A stretch of DNA of 64,000 bases from SVFI01 sp045535935 (GCA_045535935.1 JAZSMO010000020.1:15633-79632); one strand, 5' to 3'. Numbered from the stretch's first letter, positions 50,995 through 61,158 are shown. Numbers and translations: made by a program. Notes: generated by a model not told the origin, from the sequence alone.

Positions 50995-51099
50995 ATAGGC
51001 AATATGGACGTCTGCGCCCACTAAATATTGTGTTTGGCGCTTGTATATAATTTACATAAAATCTCATTTACACACATAAGAAAACGAGGGAAGAAAAGT

Positions 51100-54000
51100 A
51101 TGAAAAACATCACAAAAGGAATTCGCCAAATTCTTTTTGTGAACAAAATTTTCAAAAGACGGGTTGCACTGTTTATGGTGCTGTGCATGTTATTTACGTT
51201 TGCGCAGGTGCCGGGGATGGGCTATGCGGTGAAAGCGGACAATTCAGCACTGAATTCAACCGTGTCGCAGGTTACATTAAATGGTGTAGAGCTGACCGAG
51301 GGTATGACGGTGACCGATGGCTCTGTGCTCAAGATTAATTTTGATTGGACGCTGGATAACAGTGACCGAACGACAAAGGAATTTACCGTGGATCTGAATC
51401 CGCTTCAAAATATTACCATTGCGCCTTCTGTGCAGATGCCATTGATGGATGCGGGCAAAGAGGTCGGCTATTATCAGGTGGTGGACGGCGGAATCCTTAA
51501 GATTGTAATTACCGATGAGGCCTTTTTGAAGAAAGACGGCCGAGAAGGCGGTGTGGAAATCGAAGGTACAGTGCAGATAAATGATGATCAGCTGGAGGAT
51601 GAAAAGCCTGTGACAGTCGGCTTCGGTACAAAGACCTACAATTTGGTTTATAGTACGGGAGTCAATGAGACGTGGGTTAATTTCAGCAAATCCGCAAGCG
51701 GCAACGTATACAAAGAGGGCAATGACTTTAAACAGAAATATAATATCTATGTGTATGCGACAGATACCATGACCAATCTGACGTTTACCGATACGCCGGG
51801 ATTCGGTTTGAGCGCTCCGAGCCAGATTAAGGTCGGATCCAGCTACTGCGCCGCCCTTCCGGAGGGGACAACTTTTGATTCTATTGCTGCACTGAATGCT
51901 TACCTTGCAGATAAGCAGATCAACGGCAACGAAAGTTTTAATTTGGAATACGTGCAGACGGTGGATCACGCAAGTGACGATATTGATAACACCGCTTCTC
52001 TTACCTATACGAGCAACAAAGGAAAGGAGCATACCCTCACGTCCTCTGCAAAGGCGAATGTGAAGGATCCGTCCATCAGCAAAACGGGTGTGAAGAATGG
52101 GGACAAAGCAGAGTGGACCATCCGCGTGGATCTCGGTGACTTTGCGGAAGGTGTGGATGCGCTGGATCAGGTTGTGCAGTCTATCAAGGATACGCTCGGC
52201 GCCGGATTGGTCGGTGCAGGCGGAGAGGTGGATCTTGCCCTTGGTTCGTTTGATGAAGTATCTGATGGTGTGTTTGAGTTTGTCTACGAGACGGATATAC
52301 AGGATGCTTATTTAACCAGCTCCAGTGCAGTGACTGTGACCAACAGCGTTACGATGGAAATGAAAGACGGAACGACAGAGACGGCCACCGGTTCTATCGG
52401 TATTGCACCGAGTGATTGGGTGTCCAAGGAAGCTACTGATTATGATTCTGTTAACAATATTATCACGTGGACGGTGACACTGGATGTTCCGGATGGCGTG
52501 ACGGGAGTTACGATTTCCGACTCTCCTTACGGAAGCTGGGTGAGCAATGCCGGAAACCATTCGCTAGTCGGATGGGATGTGACCATTGACGGCGAGAAAG
52601 TCATTGAGCAGGGAAGCGACGGCTACGGTGCGCTGACAAGTGAAGGGGAAGCTATTGTTGAAAGCTTTGATAAATGGAACAAAGCACAGGCGATTAAATT
52701 AAGAGATGACTATGTGGATTCCAAGGGTGATGACCCGATTATAGTAATATTCCAGACCCATGTGGACGACGATTCGCTGACCGGAAAGTCGTACGCAAAC
52801 ACGGTCAATGTCAACTATACAGATCCGGACTTCGGTCCGCAGTCTACTTCGGCGGAAGGGCGCTATGTCAATACCAGTGACCTTATTACAAAGACCGGCG
52901 AAGATATCAGCGGCGAAAATGCGATTTTATACAGGGTTCGTGCCTATTTGTATGGTATGACCCTTGAAGCGGGTAGGGATATTGTGATTACAGAAAACTT
53001 CCCGGAGGACTTGGTTCTTCGTGCCGGTTCAGAAAAAGCGGTCATCGACAACGCATGGTATGGTGAGACAAAAACGTGTAGTGTGAATGTTGCGGGTTCA
53101 ACCTTTACAATTCCTTTGACGCAGGACATAATCAATGCAGTCTCTAAGGATTATCCGTATCTTACACTGTCGTATATTTTGGAAATGCCGGAGGCTGACG
53201 AGGGTGACTTTGCGATGCAAGGGGCAAAGACATTTCATAATGAGGCGAGCGGAACCTATAACGGAGGTTCCATCGGAAGCGATTCCTGTGATGTGACGAT
53301 GGAACCGGAGCAGGTAGTATATAAAACAGGTAACTACAATCCAAACACAGCTCCGTTTGTGGAATATGAAGTGGAGATCAATAAGGAAAAACTTGATCTT
53401 TTGCCGGGCGCCGGAACTCTGACAGCAACCGATACACTGGGAAGTGCATTGTCCTACGATATTGACAGTATCGAGGTGGATAAATATAACTTCACGTCGT
53501 ATACATGGGAAACACTGACAGGGTACAACTATACATACAACGATCAGACGAATTCTCTGATTTTTACCAAGCTTCCGGATGAGACGTGGATCCGAATCCG
53601 ATACAAGGCACGTGTAAACGTTGCTTATAATGAACGATTAGAGGGAGAAGAAGCTACTAACTCCTTCTCGCTGGATGGCACGACATCCGAGGCGGTGTCT
53701 GCGGAAAAAGGATTTTCTGTGGTGGCGATAAAGCCGAGTGGTTGGGCGACCTCGCAGGAAGGACAGATTGAGCTTTACAAATTTAAGACAGAAGACGGTC
53801 AGATGCAGTATTTGAACGGTGCGGTTTTCCAGCTGCGCAGAGTAAAGTACAACGAGAGTACCGGACAGATGGTGGATGACATCGGACTTTCGACCGATGT
53901 GGACTATAATGACGGTAATCCGGTGATTCAGACCGGTATTACGGTATCGGAAAACGGATTGGTTACCATCGGCGGCTTGTCCTATGCGCGCATCTATGCG

Positions 54001-57000
54001 CTGGAAGAGACACAGGCCCCGACCGGATATGCAAAGAGAACGGAGCCGTACTATTTTGTGCTTGCAGGATCTTCGGCGACACTTCCGCCGGAGAGTTCCG
54101 GAATTAAAGTAAATGTATTTTCTTCCGGTGCAAAACTGATGTATGAAAACCATGTAAGTACGAAAGGTTCTCTTACTGTGACCAAAACGCTGAATGGTGT
54201 GGATGCGGCAGATGTTGCTTCGGTTCTTTCGACGCTTACGTTTGAAGTGAAAAAAGATGGTGCCACCATTGTGGGCGGAAGCTTTAGCGGAAGTGAGCTC
54301 ACGTATTCCGGTGGCTCCTATAAGAAGACATTCAGCGACTTGGATGATGGAACATACACCGTAACAGAAACAATGACAGATGCAGACGGGTATGTTTACC
54401 GTACGTCCAAATATCAGATTAATGTGGGTGAAACAGCCGGAACGCCGGATGATTATACGGCCGGAGACGCTGCAAGCCAGGAAATGACCGGTGCGCAGGT
54501 TCTTGAGTTTGTGTTTACCAATACCTATGAAAAGACGGCAGTGCTGAAACTGAACAAATCGGTGACCGGTGATGCGGACTGGGATGCAATCAAAGATTCG
54601 ATTACATTTACGGTGTATGATGATGCATTGATGACAAATGATGTTGCAACCTTCACAGGCAGCGATCTTACAGCGGATGGCGACGACTATACTGTGACCC
54701 TGGAAGGACTGGATCCGGGCAAAACATATTATGTGGCTGAGTCCGGCGCAGATCTTGCAAATTATGAAAGAACCACAACCTATGCGATTGCGGGCGGCGC
54801 AGCGCAGGACGGTGACGCTACGACGGCCGGAGTTGCACTGACAGCTGGAGAAACAACGGAAGTGTCCTTTGTAAATGATTACATTATAGACAAAGGGAAA
54901 CTGAAACTTGCAAAGACATTCAGTCATATAAAACGTGACGATGAAACCGAAAAAACATGGGATGACATTGCACCGACTCTGACCTTTACCGTGACGGACA
55001 AAGCGACCGGTAAGCAGGTTGCGGTTGTGGCAGGTAGCCAGCTTACGGATGAAGATGACGATGATGTATATGAATATCTTCTTCCGATTGATCTTCCGGT
55101 GGGTGAGTATGTCGTGACCGAGACGGTGTCTGATATTTCCGGTGTTGTTGTCGTGACCAGCTATGTGGTGACACAGGAAGGTGGTGTGCCTGGAGCGAGT
55201 ACGATTGGCACAGAGGCAACGGCTGAAGTGAAAAAGGGCGAGACCACAGAGGTGGCATACGACAATGCGTACACGAGTAAGTATGCAACTCTTGTCATCA
55301 AAAAGACGGTGACCGGTGCCAGAGAATGGGCGGATATAGACGATAACATCAAATTTATCATCGATTATCCGACAGCTCCGACACAGGAGATTTTAGGAAC
55401 TGATCCGGGCTGGGTGCAGGACGGAGAAAACACATATGTTTATAAGATTATTGAAATTACCGACGAAGGTGATGTGAAGGTTACAGAGAGCTTTACATCA
55501 GAAGATGCGGGGAATTACACGAGAACAACGACGGTGAAAGTGGATAACGGCGCATCTCAGAACACGGAGGAGGCTTCGTTCTGGTTTGATGTACCGCAGG
55601 GTGCTACCGTGCACTTTAACAATGACTATAGCCGCAATACCGGTATGCTTGTTTTGGAGAAGACCATTGCAGGCGTGGCGGACGATGAGCTGGATGCGGT
55701 GAAAAATGCGGTGGAGTTTGAGGTGACGCCGTCGCCGGACGGAATCGGAGCAAGCAAGACCTATAAGCTTTCCGAGTTCAAAAAGGCAAGCGATGGCAAA
55801 TATACGCTCACCATCAGCGGTGTTTTGACAGGAACGTACAATGTAAAAGAAACAGCCTATGACATTGCAGGATACGACACAAAGAGCGTGACTTATGTGG
55901 TTGACGGCGGCGAGGTGGCAAACGGACGTGCAACCGGTGCAGATGTGACGGTGGCCACAAATGATTCCGAAAAGGTTTCCGTGACCGATACTTATGAAAA
56001 ACACAAAGGTTCGATCCGCTTAAGTAAGAGTGTGACAGGAGCAAGAAGCTGGGAGGACGTGAAGAATAAGATTTCGTTCCGTGTGACCGGAGACGGTTAC
56101 GATGAGACGTTTGATGCGGATGATTTTGTGCTGACAGGCGGTGTCTATGTATGTAATATTCCGAATCTTCCGCTGGGTGAATATACCGTGACGGAAATTT
56201 TGGAAGATACCCAGGGATATTCAGCGACAACCACATATAAAGTGGATTCTGCTGCGGTGCAGACCGGAAAGACAGCGGATGTGACGATTGCATCGAAAAA
56301 CCAGCTTGTATCGGTGGAATATGTCAATACATACAAGGATTTGTCAGGGACTATTCTTCTGAAGAAGAGCGTTGTGGGAGACAGATCTTGGAATGATGTG
56401 AAGGATACTCTGTACTTCTTCCTGATTCAGGGAGATACGGAAATAGCGGCTATTCCGGCTACGCAGTTTATGGGACCGGATGCAGACGGAAATTATTATT
56501 ACGAAATTACCGGTATGCTTGCAGGAACCTACACAATAAAAGAAGTGGTCAGCGGTGAGAATACGGTTTCTTACACCAGAATGACGACCGTGAAGGTGGA
56601 CGACGGCCAGGCTGCGGTCGGTGTATCCGGTAAGATTGAACTGGGAGCTTCCGCCGGAGCGCAGGCTGTGATTGTCAACAGCTATACAAGACACAAAGGA
56701 AACTTGCAGCTGAAGAAAACCCTTTCCGGTATCAAGGCGGGGGATGTGGAAAATGCCAAGTCGCAGATTGCGTTTACGGTATCTCCTTCTCCGGACGGAA
56801 ACGGAAGCAGCAAGACATACAAGCTTTCTGAGTTTACAAAAAATACAGATGGTACATACAGTCTCAATTTGACAGGCGTTCCGACCGGAACCTACACGGT
56901 GAAAGAGACTGCATACAACGTAAATAATTACAATGCAGTCAGTGTGAACTACCAGGTGACAACAGCATCGGGTGCAGTTCAGAATCCGGCAAACGCACAG

Positions 57001-58692
57001 ACAAACGGCGCTACCGTTGCGGTCGGAAAAGGCGCAACAACAACGGTTGCTGTGACGGATACTTACACAGCGCAGGTTGGAAATCTGAAGCTCGTAAAAG
57101 GCTGTGTCGGTGCGGCGACAGAGAAGGCGCTTGAACATATTACCTATGTGATTGTCGGACCAAACGGCTACAGCAAGACGGTGAAAGGAACCGAGTTGAC
57201 GCTTGATACCGGTGTTTCGGGTCAGGCCGATGCATATTATTCTTATGAGATAACTGGATTGGCGCTCGGAGACTATACCATTACCGAGACGGCAGCAGAC
57301 GGAACCGGTTACCGATATTTGTACACGGTAAGTAACGGAACAAGCAGCGGAGTCAATACCTCCGGTGCGACGAGCCTCGGCATCGCCGTGAAGAACGGCG
57401 CAACGGCAACAGCGACGTATCATAATTATTATGAACAGATAAAAACAGGAGACATCGTAATTACGAAGACGCTTGGCGGAAATATCACAGACGAGGATGC
57501 AAAGGCTGCGCTTCGCTTCAGGGTGACAAACAAGGATACCGGGGATGAGCAGACGTATACACTGAAAGATTTCGTCTATGATTCTGCGGCCGGAAAATAC
57601 ACGAAGACACTGGAAGCCAATGTCGGCGGTTATACGGTCGAAGAAAGCGTTTATGATGTGGATGGTTACACGACGCTTGCAGTAGAGTATGCGGTGGACG
57701 GCGCGGATGCGAAGGTAGTAGATCTTGTGACCGAAAAGCCGGCAACGGATGTAGAGGTGACGCATAACGGTGTTGTGACGGTTGACTTTAAGGACAGCTA
57801 TGAGAAGAAAATAGGTAATCTCATTCTCACCAAAACAGTCAAAGGTGATCTCAAATGGGATGCGGTCAAAGACAAGCTGAGCTTTGATGTGAAAAACAAT
57901 AAGACCGGCGCCGTGACAACCTATCAGGCGGCTTCCTTCAAGGATGACGATGGCGACGGAGTGTATACCTTGTTGATTGAAGGTCTTCCGCTCGGAAACT
58001 ACACCGTGACGGAGAAACTTGGCGGCGCAGATGGTTATACCGTGCAGACAACCTATTCTGTGGACGGCGGTAACGCAGCTTCGGGAACCGAGGCGAAGTT
58101 TGAACTGGTGAAGGCCGGAAACAGAGTTGATTTTGTCAACGAGTACACAGATACCAAAGGTAAGCTTGTGATTACGAAAAAGCTTCGCGGAAACATCGAC
58201 AGAAAAGATGCACAGAAAGTAATCAAGTTCAAGGTTACCGATGTGAAGACCAAAAAGAGTAAGATTTACAAATTAAAAGATTTTACTTACGATAAAGAAA
58301 CGAAAAAATATACACTTACCCTTTCTGTGGAGCCGGGAACCTACAAGGTGACAGAGACGGCTTACGATGTGGACGGCTACAAAACAGTCAGCGTAAGCTA
58401 CACCATAGGTGATGGTAATAAAAAGGATGGTAAGTCGGCGAAGGTCAAGGTGGAGACAGGCGAGACCGTAAAAGTTGCGTTTGTAGATAAGTATTCTAAG
58501 ACGAAAACTTCGGGAGGCAATGATACGCCGACAACGACGACCACGACATCGTCGAGCAGTACATCGACAACGGGCCGTGACACTCCGAAGACGGGAGATG
58601 ATTTCCCGCTTGTGCTTTGGCTTGGGCTTCTTATGCTCGGTGCGCTCGGACTGGGAGGAAGTATTTACGGATTCCGTAAAAACAAAATATAA
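51100..58692 (+). CDS. Giant cell-wall-anchored adhesin with about 12 Cna-B/FctA-type repeats and a TPKTG sorting signal
   Basis: ATG 51100 gives a 2530-residue protein. Order of parts: a long signal peptide (residues 1-47); residues 50-880, adhesin-like beta domains resembling the N-terminal regions of MSCRAMM proteins; about 888-1015, a SpaA-like prealbumin domain (IELYKFKTEDGQMQYLNGAV, TQAPTGYA); about 1022-2465, twelve repeats of roughly 120 residues, each opening with a strand like LTVTKTLNG and containing YTVTET, the Lys and Glu positions of isopeptide-linked Cna-B or FctA domains; a Thr/Ser linker (near 2475-2490); TPKTG at 2495-2499, a hydrophobic helix and a basic tail. A class B sortase gene follows. 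It probably forms a long stalk on the cell surface for adhesion. Confidence 0.85.
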   Translation: MKNITKGIRQILFVNKIFKRRVALFMVLCMLFTFAQVPGMGYAVKADNSALNSTVSQVTLNGVELTEGMTVTDGSVLKINFDWTLDNSDRTTKEFTVDLNPLQNITIAPSVQMPLMDAGKEVGYYQVVDGGILKIVITDEAFLKKDGREGGVEIEGTVQINDDQLEDEKPVTVGFGTKTYNLVYSTGVNETWVNFSKSASGNVYKEGNDFKQKYNIYVYATDTMTNLTFTDTPGFGLSAPSQIKVGSSYCAALPEGTTFDSIAALNAYLADKQINGNESFNLEYVQTVDHASDDIDNTASLTYTSNKGKEHTLTSSAKANVKDPSISKTGVKNGDKAEWTIRVDLGDFAEGVDALDQVVQSIKDTLGAGLVGAGGEVDLALGSFDEVSDGVFEFVYETDIQDAYLTSSSAVTVTNSVTMEMKDGTTETATGSIGIAPSDWVSKEATDYDSVNNIITWTVTLDVPDGVTGVTISDSPYGSWVSNAGNHSLVGWDVTIDGEKVIEQGSDGYGALTSEGEAIVESFDKWNKAQAIKLRDDYVDSKGDDPIIVIFQTHVDDDSLTGKSYANTVNVNYTDPDFGPQSTSAEGRYVNTSDLITKTGEDISGENAILYRVRAYLYGMTLEAGRDIVITENFPEDLVLRAGSEKAVIDNAWYGETKTCSVNVAGSTFTIPLTQDIINAVSKDYPYLTLSYILEMPEADEGDFAMQGAKTFHNEASGTYNGGSIGSDSCDVTMEPEQVVYKTGNYNPNTAPFVEYEVEINKEKLDLLPGAGTLTATDTLGSALSYDIDSIEVDKYNFTSYTWETLTGYNYTYNDQTNSLIFTKLPDETWIRIRYKARVNVAYNERLEGEEATNSFSLDGTTSEAVSAEKGFSVVAIKPSGWATSQEGQIELYKFKTEDGQMQYLNGAVFQLRRVKYNESTGQMVDDIGLSTDVDYNDGNPVIQTGITVSENGLVTIGGLSYARIYALEETQAPTGYAKRTEPYYFVLAGSSATLPPESSGIKVNVFSSGAKLMYENHVSTKGSLTVTKTLNGVDAADVASVLSTLTFEVKKDGATIVGGSFSGSELTYSGGSYKKTFSDLDDGTYTVTETMTDADGYVYRTSKYQINVGETAGTPDDYTAGDAASQEMTGAQVLEFVFTNTYEKTAVLKLNKSVTGDADWDAIKDSITFTVYDDALMTNDVATFTGSDLTADGDDYTVTLEGLDPGKTYYVAESGADLANYERTTTYAIAGGAAQDGDATTAGVALTAGETTEVSFVNDYIIDKGKLKLAKTFSHIKRDDETEKTWDDIAPTLTFTVTDKATGKQVAVVAGSQLTDEDDDDVYEYLLPIDLPVGEYVVTETVSDISGVVVVTSYVVTQEGGVPGASTIGTEATAEVKKGETTEVAYDNAYTSKYATLVIKKTVTGAREWADIDDNIKFIIDYPTAPTQEILGTDPGWVQDGENTYVYKIIEITDEGDVKVTESFTSEDAGNYTRTTTVKVDNGASQNTEEASFWFDVPQGATVHFNNDYSRNTGMLVLEKTIAGVADDELDAVKNAVEFEVTPSPDGIGASKTYKLSEFKKASDGKYTLTISGVLTGTYNVKETAYDIAGYDTKSVTYVVDGGEVANGRATGADVTVATNDSEKVSVTDTYEKHKGSIRLSKSVTGARSWEDVKNKISFRVTGDGYDETFDADDFVLTGGVYVCNIPNLPLGEYTVTEILEDTQGYSATTTYKVDSAAVQTGKTADVTIASKNQLVSVEYVNTYKDLSGTILLKKSVVGDRSWNDVKDTLYFFLIQGDTEIAAIPATQFMGPDADGNYYYEITGMLAGTYTIKEVVSGENTVSYTRMTTVKVDDGQAAVGVSGKIELGASAGAQAVIVNSYTRHKGNLQLKKTLSGIKAGDVENAKSQIAFTVSPSPDGNGSSKTYKLSEFTKNTDGTYSLNLTGVPTGTYTVKETAYNVNNYNAVSVNYQVTTASGAVQNPANAQTNGATVAVGKGATTTVAVTDTYTAQVGNLKLVKGCVGAATEKALEHITYVIVGPNGYSKTVKGTELTLDTGVSGQADAYYSYEITGLALGDYTITETAADGTGYRYLYTVSNGTSSGVNTSGATSLGIAVKNGATATATYHNYYEQIKTGDIVITKTLGGNITDEDAKAALRFRVTNKDTGDEQTYTLKDFVYDSAAGKYTKTLEANVGGYTVEESVYDVDGYTTLAVEYAVDGADAKVVDLVTEKPATDVEVTHNGVVTVDFKDSYEKKIGNLILTKTVKGDLKWDAVKDKLSFDVKNNKTGAVTTYQAASFKDDDGDGVYTLLIEGLPLGNYTVTEKLGGADGYTVQTTYSVDGGNAASGTEAKFELVKAGNRVDFVNEYTDTKGKLVITKKLRGNIDRKDAQKVIKFKVTDVKTKKSKIYKLKDFTYDKETKKYTLTLSVEPGTYKVTETAYDVDGYKTVSVSYTIGDGNKKDGKSAKVKVETGETVKVAFVDKYSKTKTSGGNDTPTTTTTTSSSSTSTTGRDTPKTGDDFPLVLWLGLLMLGALGLGGSIYGFRKNKI
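54163..58490 (+). repeat. Twelve tandem Cna-B/FctA-type repeats in the adhesin gene
   Basis: Protein-level repeats starting near residue 1022, each beginning with a K-x-L-x-L-x-K-type strand. Examples of openings: KGSLTVTKTLNG, TAVLKLNKSVTG, YATLVIKKTVTG, TGMLVLEKTIAG, KGSIRLSKSVTG, SGTILLKKSVVG, KGNLQLKKTLSG, IGNLILTKTVKG, KGKLVITKKLRG. They are clearly diverged at DNA level rather than identical copies. Confidence 0.8.
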
Positions 58693-58698
58693 AATGTA

Positions 58699-58733
58699 AA
58701 AGAGGTCTCTGTGAAGGCGGGGGCCTCTTTCTT
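58699..58733 (+). terminator. Hairpin (weak terminator) between the adhesin and sortase genes
   Basis: AAAGAGGTC (58699-58707) pairs with GGCCTCTTT (58722-58730) with one wobble pair and a 14-base loop, followed by CTTTG. A short tract, so partial readthrough to the sortase gene is likely. Confidence 0.55.
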
Positions 58734-58748
58734 TGACGAGGTGGCAAC

Positions 58749-59552
58749 ATGGGAAAACATAACAAAAGAACAATGTTTGCGTGGATCGCAGTTGTATCTG
58801 CGTTGCTTTTGATTTATTCCGGATATCATCTTTTGGATTATTATATGGATTATCGAAATGAAGTTGCGCTGAAGAAAGAACTCGTAAACCTGCGGAGCGA
58901 TGAGTCGGGAACGAGTGCGACGGAAAACTCGGCAGAAGGCGGAGATGGTGCGCAGGGTTTGGCGCAGAAGCCGAAGCAGGAGAGAACAACGCAGCAGATG
59001 GCTGCTTTTTACGATGTGATGAAGGCGGGAAATGAGGACTATGTCTGCTGGATTACATTGCCGGAGACAGAAATTGATTATCCGGTACTTCAAAGAGATA
59101 ATTCTTTTTATTTAAATCATGACTATAAAGGCGAAAAAAACCGCCATGGTTCCATTTTTATAGATGAAAAATGCGATCAAAACGGACCGGTTGTGCTGGT
59201 TCACGGGCACCATATGAAGGACGGAACAATGTTTGGCGGCCTGAAACAGTACAAGGATGAGGAATGGCGACAGATGCACCGGGAGGTGGTTCTGGAGTTT
59301 GCGGACGGACAGAGAAAGTATCGTGTCTTTGCGGCTGCGCTGGTGGATCTGACACAGGAAGGGTCTCTTGCGTTTGAAAAGATTCCGGAGACGGAAGAGG
59401 CAAAGGCATTATATATAGAAGGTTTGCAGGACGCTTCCTTCTGGCTGGATGACGATGTGGAGACAGAGGGGGCCTCTGTTTTGGTTCTATCCACCTGCGA
59501 ATATGGCACGGACGACCAGCGTCTTTTGGTGGCAGCAGTCCGGACGGAGTAA
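58749..59552 (+). CDS. srtB: Class B sortase
   Basis: A 267-residue protein with an N-terminal membrane helix (residues 9-27) and the sortase fold outside. Class B features: WITLPETEIDYPVLQ, LVHGHHMKDGTMFGG (catalytic His near 154), LSTCEYG (catalytic Cys 250) and an Arg in DDQRLLVAAVR (about 258). Class B sortases of Clostridioides difficile cleave (S/P)PxTG-type signals, so TPKTG of the adhesin just upstream is a fitting substrate. It probably anchors that protein to the peptidoglycan. Confidence 0.9.
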   Translation: MGKHNKRTMFAWIAVVSALLLIYSGYHLLDYYMDYRNEVALKKELVNLRSDESGTSATENSAEGGDGAQGLAQKPKQERTTQQMAAFYDVMKAGNEDYVCWITLPETEIDYPVLQRDNSFYLNHDYKGEKNRHGSIFIDEKCDQNGPVVLVHGHHMKDGTMFGGLKQYKDEEWRQMHREVVLEFADGQRKYRVFAAALVDLTQEGSLAFEKIPETEEAKALYIEGLQDASFWLDDDVETEGASVLVLSTCEYGTDDQRLLVAAVRTE

Positions 59553-59579
59553 AAATGCGTAAAAATCCAATAAAATTGC

Positions 59580-59608
59580 TTGACGATGTGGTTTTCGTGT
59601 GATATATT
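59580..59608 (+). promoter_or_regulatory. Sigma-A promoter of the rpmG-secE-nusG operon
   Basis: TTGACG (59580-59585), 17 bases, TATATT (59603-59608). Well placed before rpmG. Confidence 0.7.
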
Positions 59609-59674
59609 TGATTAGCGAGATGACATTAGGTCTTTTTTTTATGCTTAAAAAAGCGGTGAATGGAGGAAATAGAT

Positions 59675-59824
59675 ATGCGTACAAAAATTACTTTAGCTTG
59701 TACAGAATGCAAGAATCGTAACTACAATATGACAAAGGATAAAAAGACACATCCGGACAGAATGGAGACAAAGAAATATTGTAGATTCTGCAAGACTCAT
59801 ACTTTACACAAAGAAACAAAATAA
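59675..59824 (+). CDS. rpmG: 50S ribosomal protein L33
   Basis: A 49-residue protein beginning MRTKITLACTECKNRNYNM. It has the two CxxC zinc-binding pairs (CTEC and CRFC), so it is the zinc-containing form. Ribosome site TGGAGG. The rpmG-secE-nusG-rplK-rplA order is typical of Firmicutes. Confidence 0.95.
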   Translation: MRTKITLACTECKNRNYNMTKDKKTHPDRMETKKYCRFCKTHTLHKETK

Positions 59825-59852
59825 TCTGTTTTAAAAGATAGGAGTAAAAGTT

Positions 59853-60047
59853 ATGGGAGAAAGTAGTACAGAAAAGAAGGGCTTCGTAGAAGGCCTGAAG
59901 GCAGAGTTTAAGAAGATTATCTGGCCGACCAAAGCTACACTCGGAAAACAGGCAGTGGCAGTTACTATTATTTCCGTTATTTTAGGACTGATTATTGCAT
60001 TACTTGATACGGTTATTCAATATGCAATCAACTTTATTACAATGTAA
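59853..60047 (+). CDS. secE: Preprotein translocase subunit SecE
   Basis: A 64-residue single-span protein: a short amphipathic region with FKKIIWPTKATLGKQ followed by the membrane helix (about residues 34-60). It is the small SecYEG subunit for protein export, and 15 bases separate it from nusG. Confidence 0.92.
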   Translation: MGESSTEKKGFVEGLKAEFKKIIWPTKATLGKQAVAVTIISVILGLIIALLDTVIQYAINFITM

Positions 60048-60062
60048 AGAGAGGGTGGCAAT

Positions 60063-60581
60063 ATGGCAGAAGCAAACTGGTATGTAGTCCATACCTATTC
60101 AGGATATGAAAATAAAGTCAAAGCCAATATTGAAAAGACCATTGACAACCGTCACCTTGAGGAGGAGATTCTTGAAGTAAGAGTTCCGATGCAGGATGTT
60201 GTTGAAGTAAAGAACGGGGCGAAGAAAACAGTTCAGAAGAAGATGTTCCCGGGCTATGTGCTGATCAATATGGTGATGAATGACGATACCTGGTATGTGG
60301 TTCGTAACACGCGAGGTGTCACAGGCTTTGTCGGACCGGGAAGCAAACCGGTACCGCTTACGGAAGCGGAAATGAAGCCGCTTGGAATCAAAACAGAAAA
60401 TGTATCTGTTGATTTTGAGGAAGGCGATATGATTGCTGTTGTGGCAGGTGTCTGGAAAGATACTGTCGGTGTGGTTCAGAGAATGGACTTCAGCAAGCAG
60501 ACAGCAACCATCAATGTAGAACTGTTCGGCCGTGAAACACCGGTAGAAATCAGTTTTGCAGAAGTCAGGAAAATGTCGTAA
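60063..60581 (+). CDS. nusG: Transcription termination/antitermination factor NusG
   Basis: A 172-residue protein of normal length with the NGN domain (NWYVVHTYSGYENKVKANIE, KKMFPGYVLINMVM, NTRGVTGFVGPGSKPVPL) and the C-terminal KOW domain (EGDMIAVVAGVWKDTVGVVQ). It binds RNA polymerase and helps couple transcription to translation. Ribosome site GAGGGTGG. Confidence 0.95.
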   Translation: MAEANWYVVHTYSGYENKVKANIEKTIDNRHLEEEILEVRVPMQDVVEVKNGAKKTVQKKMFPGYVLINMVMNDDTWYVVRNTRGVTGFVGPGSKPVPLTEAEMKPLGIKTENVSVDFEEGDMIAVVAGVWKDTVGVVQRMDFSKQTATINVELFGRETPVEISFAEVRKMS

Positions 60582-60641
60582 GACAAAGGAACTTATTAAC
60601 GAAGTTCATAGGATGAATTCCTACTTATATATAAGAAGGTT

Positions 60642-60680
60642 CAGCTCGTGAGCTGTGGGAGGACTGATCCGGTCCGCCAC
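60642..60680 (+). promoter_or_regulatory. Structured leader before rplK
   Basis: Two hairpins: CAGCTC/GAGCTG (60642-60647 and 60650-60655), and GTGG...GGAC pairing with GTCC...CCAC (60655-60680). Location before rplK-rplA suggests the L1-binding autoregulatory leader of ribosomal operons; I did not confirm the family. Confidence 0.4.
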
Positions 60681-60707
60681 TACCACAATTTATTAGGAGG
60701 TGCCAAA

Positions 60708-61133
60708 ATGGCAAAGAAAGTAGAAGGATACATTAAGTTACAGATCCCTGCTGGTAAAGCTACACCAGCACCACCTGTTGGTCCTGCACTTGGACAGCAT
60801 GGTGTAAACATCGTTGAATTTACAAAACAGTTCAACGCAAGAACAGCTGATCAGGGAGATATGATCATCCCTGTAGTAATCACAGTTTATGCTGACAGAA
60901 GTTTCAGTTTCGTAACGAAAACACCACCTGCAGCAGTACTTCTTAAAAAGGCTTGTAAGATTCAGTCCGGTTCTGCAACACCTAACAAGACAAAAGTTGC
61001 AACCATCTCTAAAGCAGATTTACAGAAAATCGCTGAGACAAAGATGCCAGACTTAAACGCAGCCAGCCTTGAAGCGGCTATGAGCATGATCGCCGGTACT
61101 GCAAGAAGTATGGGAATCACAGTAGAAGAATAA
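60708..61133 (+). CDS. rplK: 50S ribosomal protein L11
   Basis: ATG 60708 after TTAGGAGG; 141 residues, the usual length. The Pro-rich PAGKATPAPPVGPALGQHGV and the C-terminal 23S rRNA-binding part are intact. It forms the GTPase-associated centre with L10 and L7/L12. Upstream frame to 60648 is not coding because the strong ribosome site sits before 60708. Confidence 0.95.
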   Translation: MAKKVEGYIKLQIPAGKATPAPPVGPALGQHGVNIVEFTKQFNARTADQGDMIIPVVITVYADRSFSFVTKTPPAAVLLKKACKIQSGSATPNKTKVATISKADLQKIAETKMPDLNAASLEAAMSMIAGTARSMGITVEE

Positions 61134-61158
61134 GATTCCAAATAGGAGGTAAACGAAA

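Larger units (their letters stand above)
50759..51099. other. Divergent promoter region between the FliD-like gene and the giant adhesin
   Basis: No gene is seen in these 341 bases. They contain the two promoters listed separately, and an AT-rich middle part. Near 50831-50840 there is a short GC-rich stretch in the leader of the FliD-like gene. Confidence 0.6.

Noticed and set aside
53638..57765. Long open frames on the minus strand opposite the adhesin (429 and 473 codons)
   Set aside because: They follow the repeats and codon bias of the plus-strand gene, have no signal peptide or ribosome site, and look like antisense shadows.
54163..58490. Repeats considered as a CRISPR array or minisatellite
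   Set aside because: They are protein domain repeats of about 120 codons with diverged DNA, no short direct repeat and spacer pattern.
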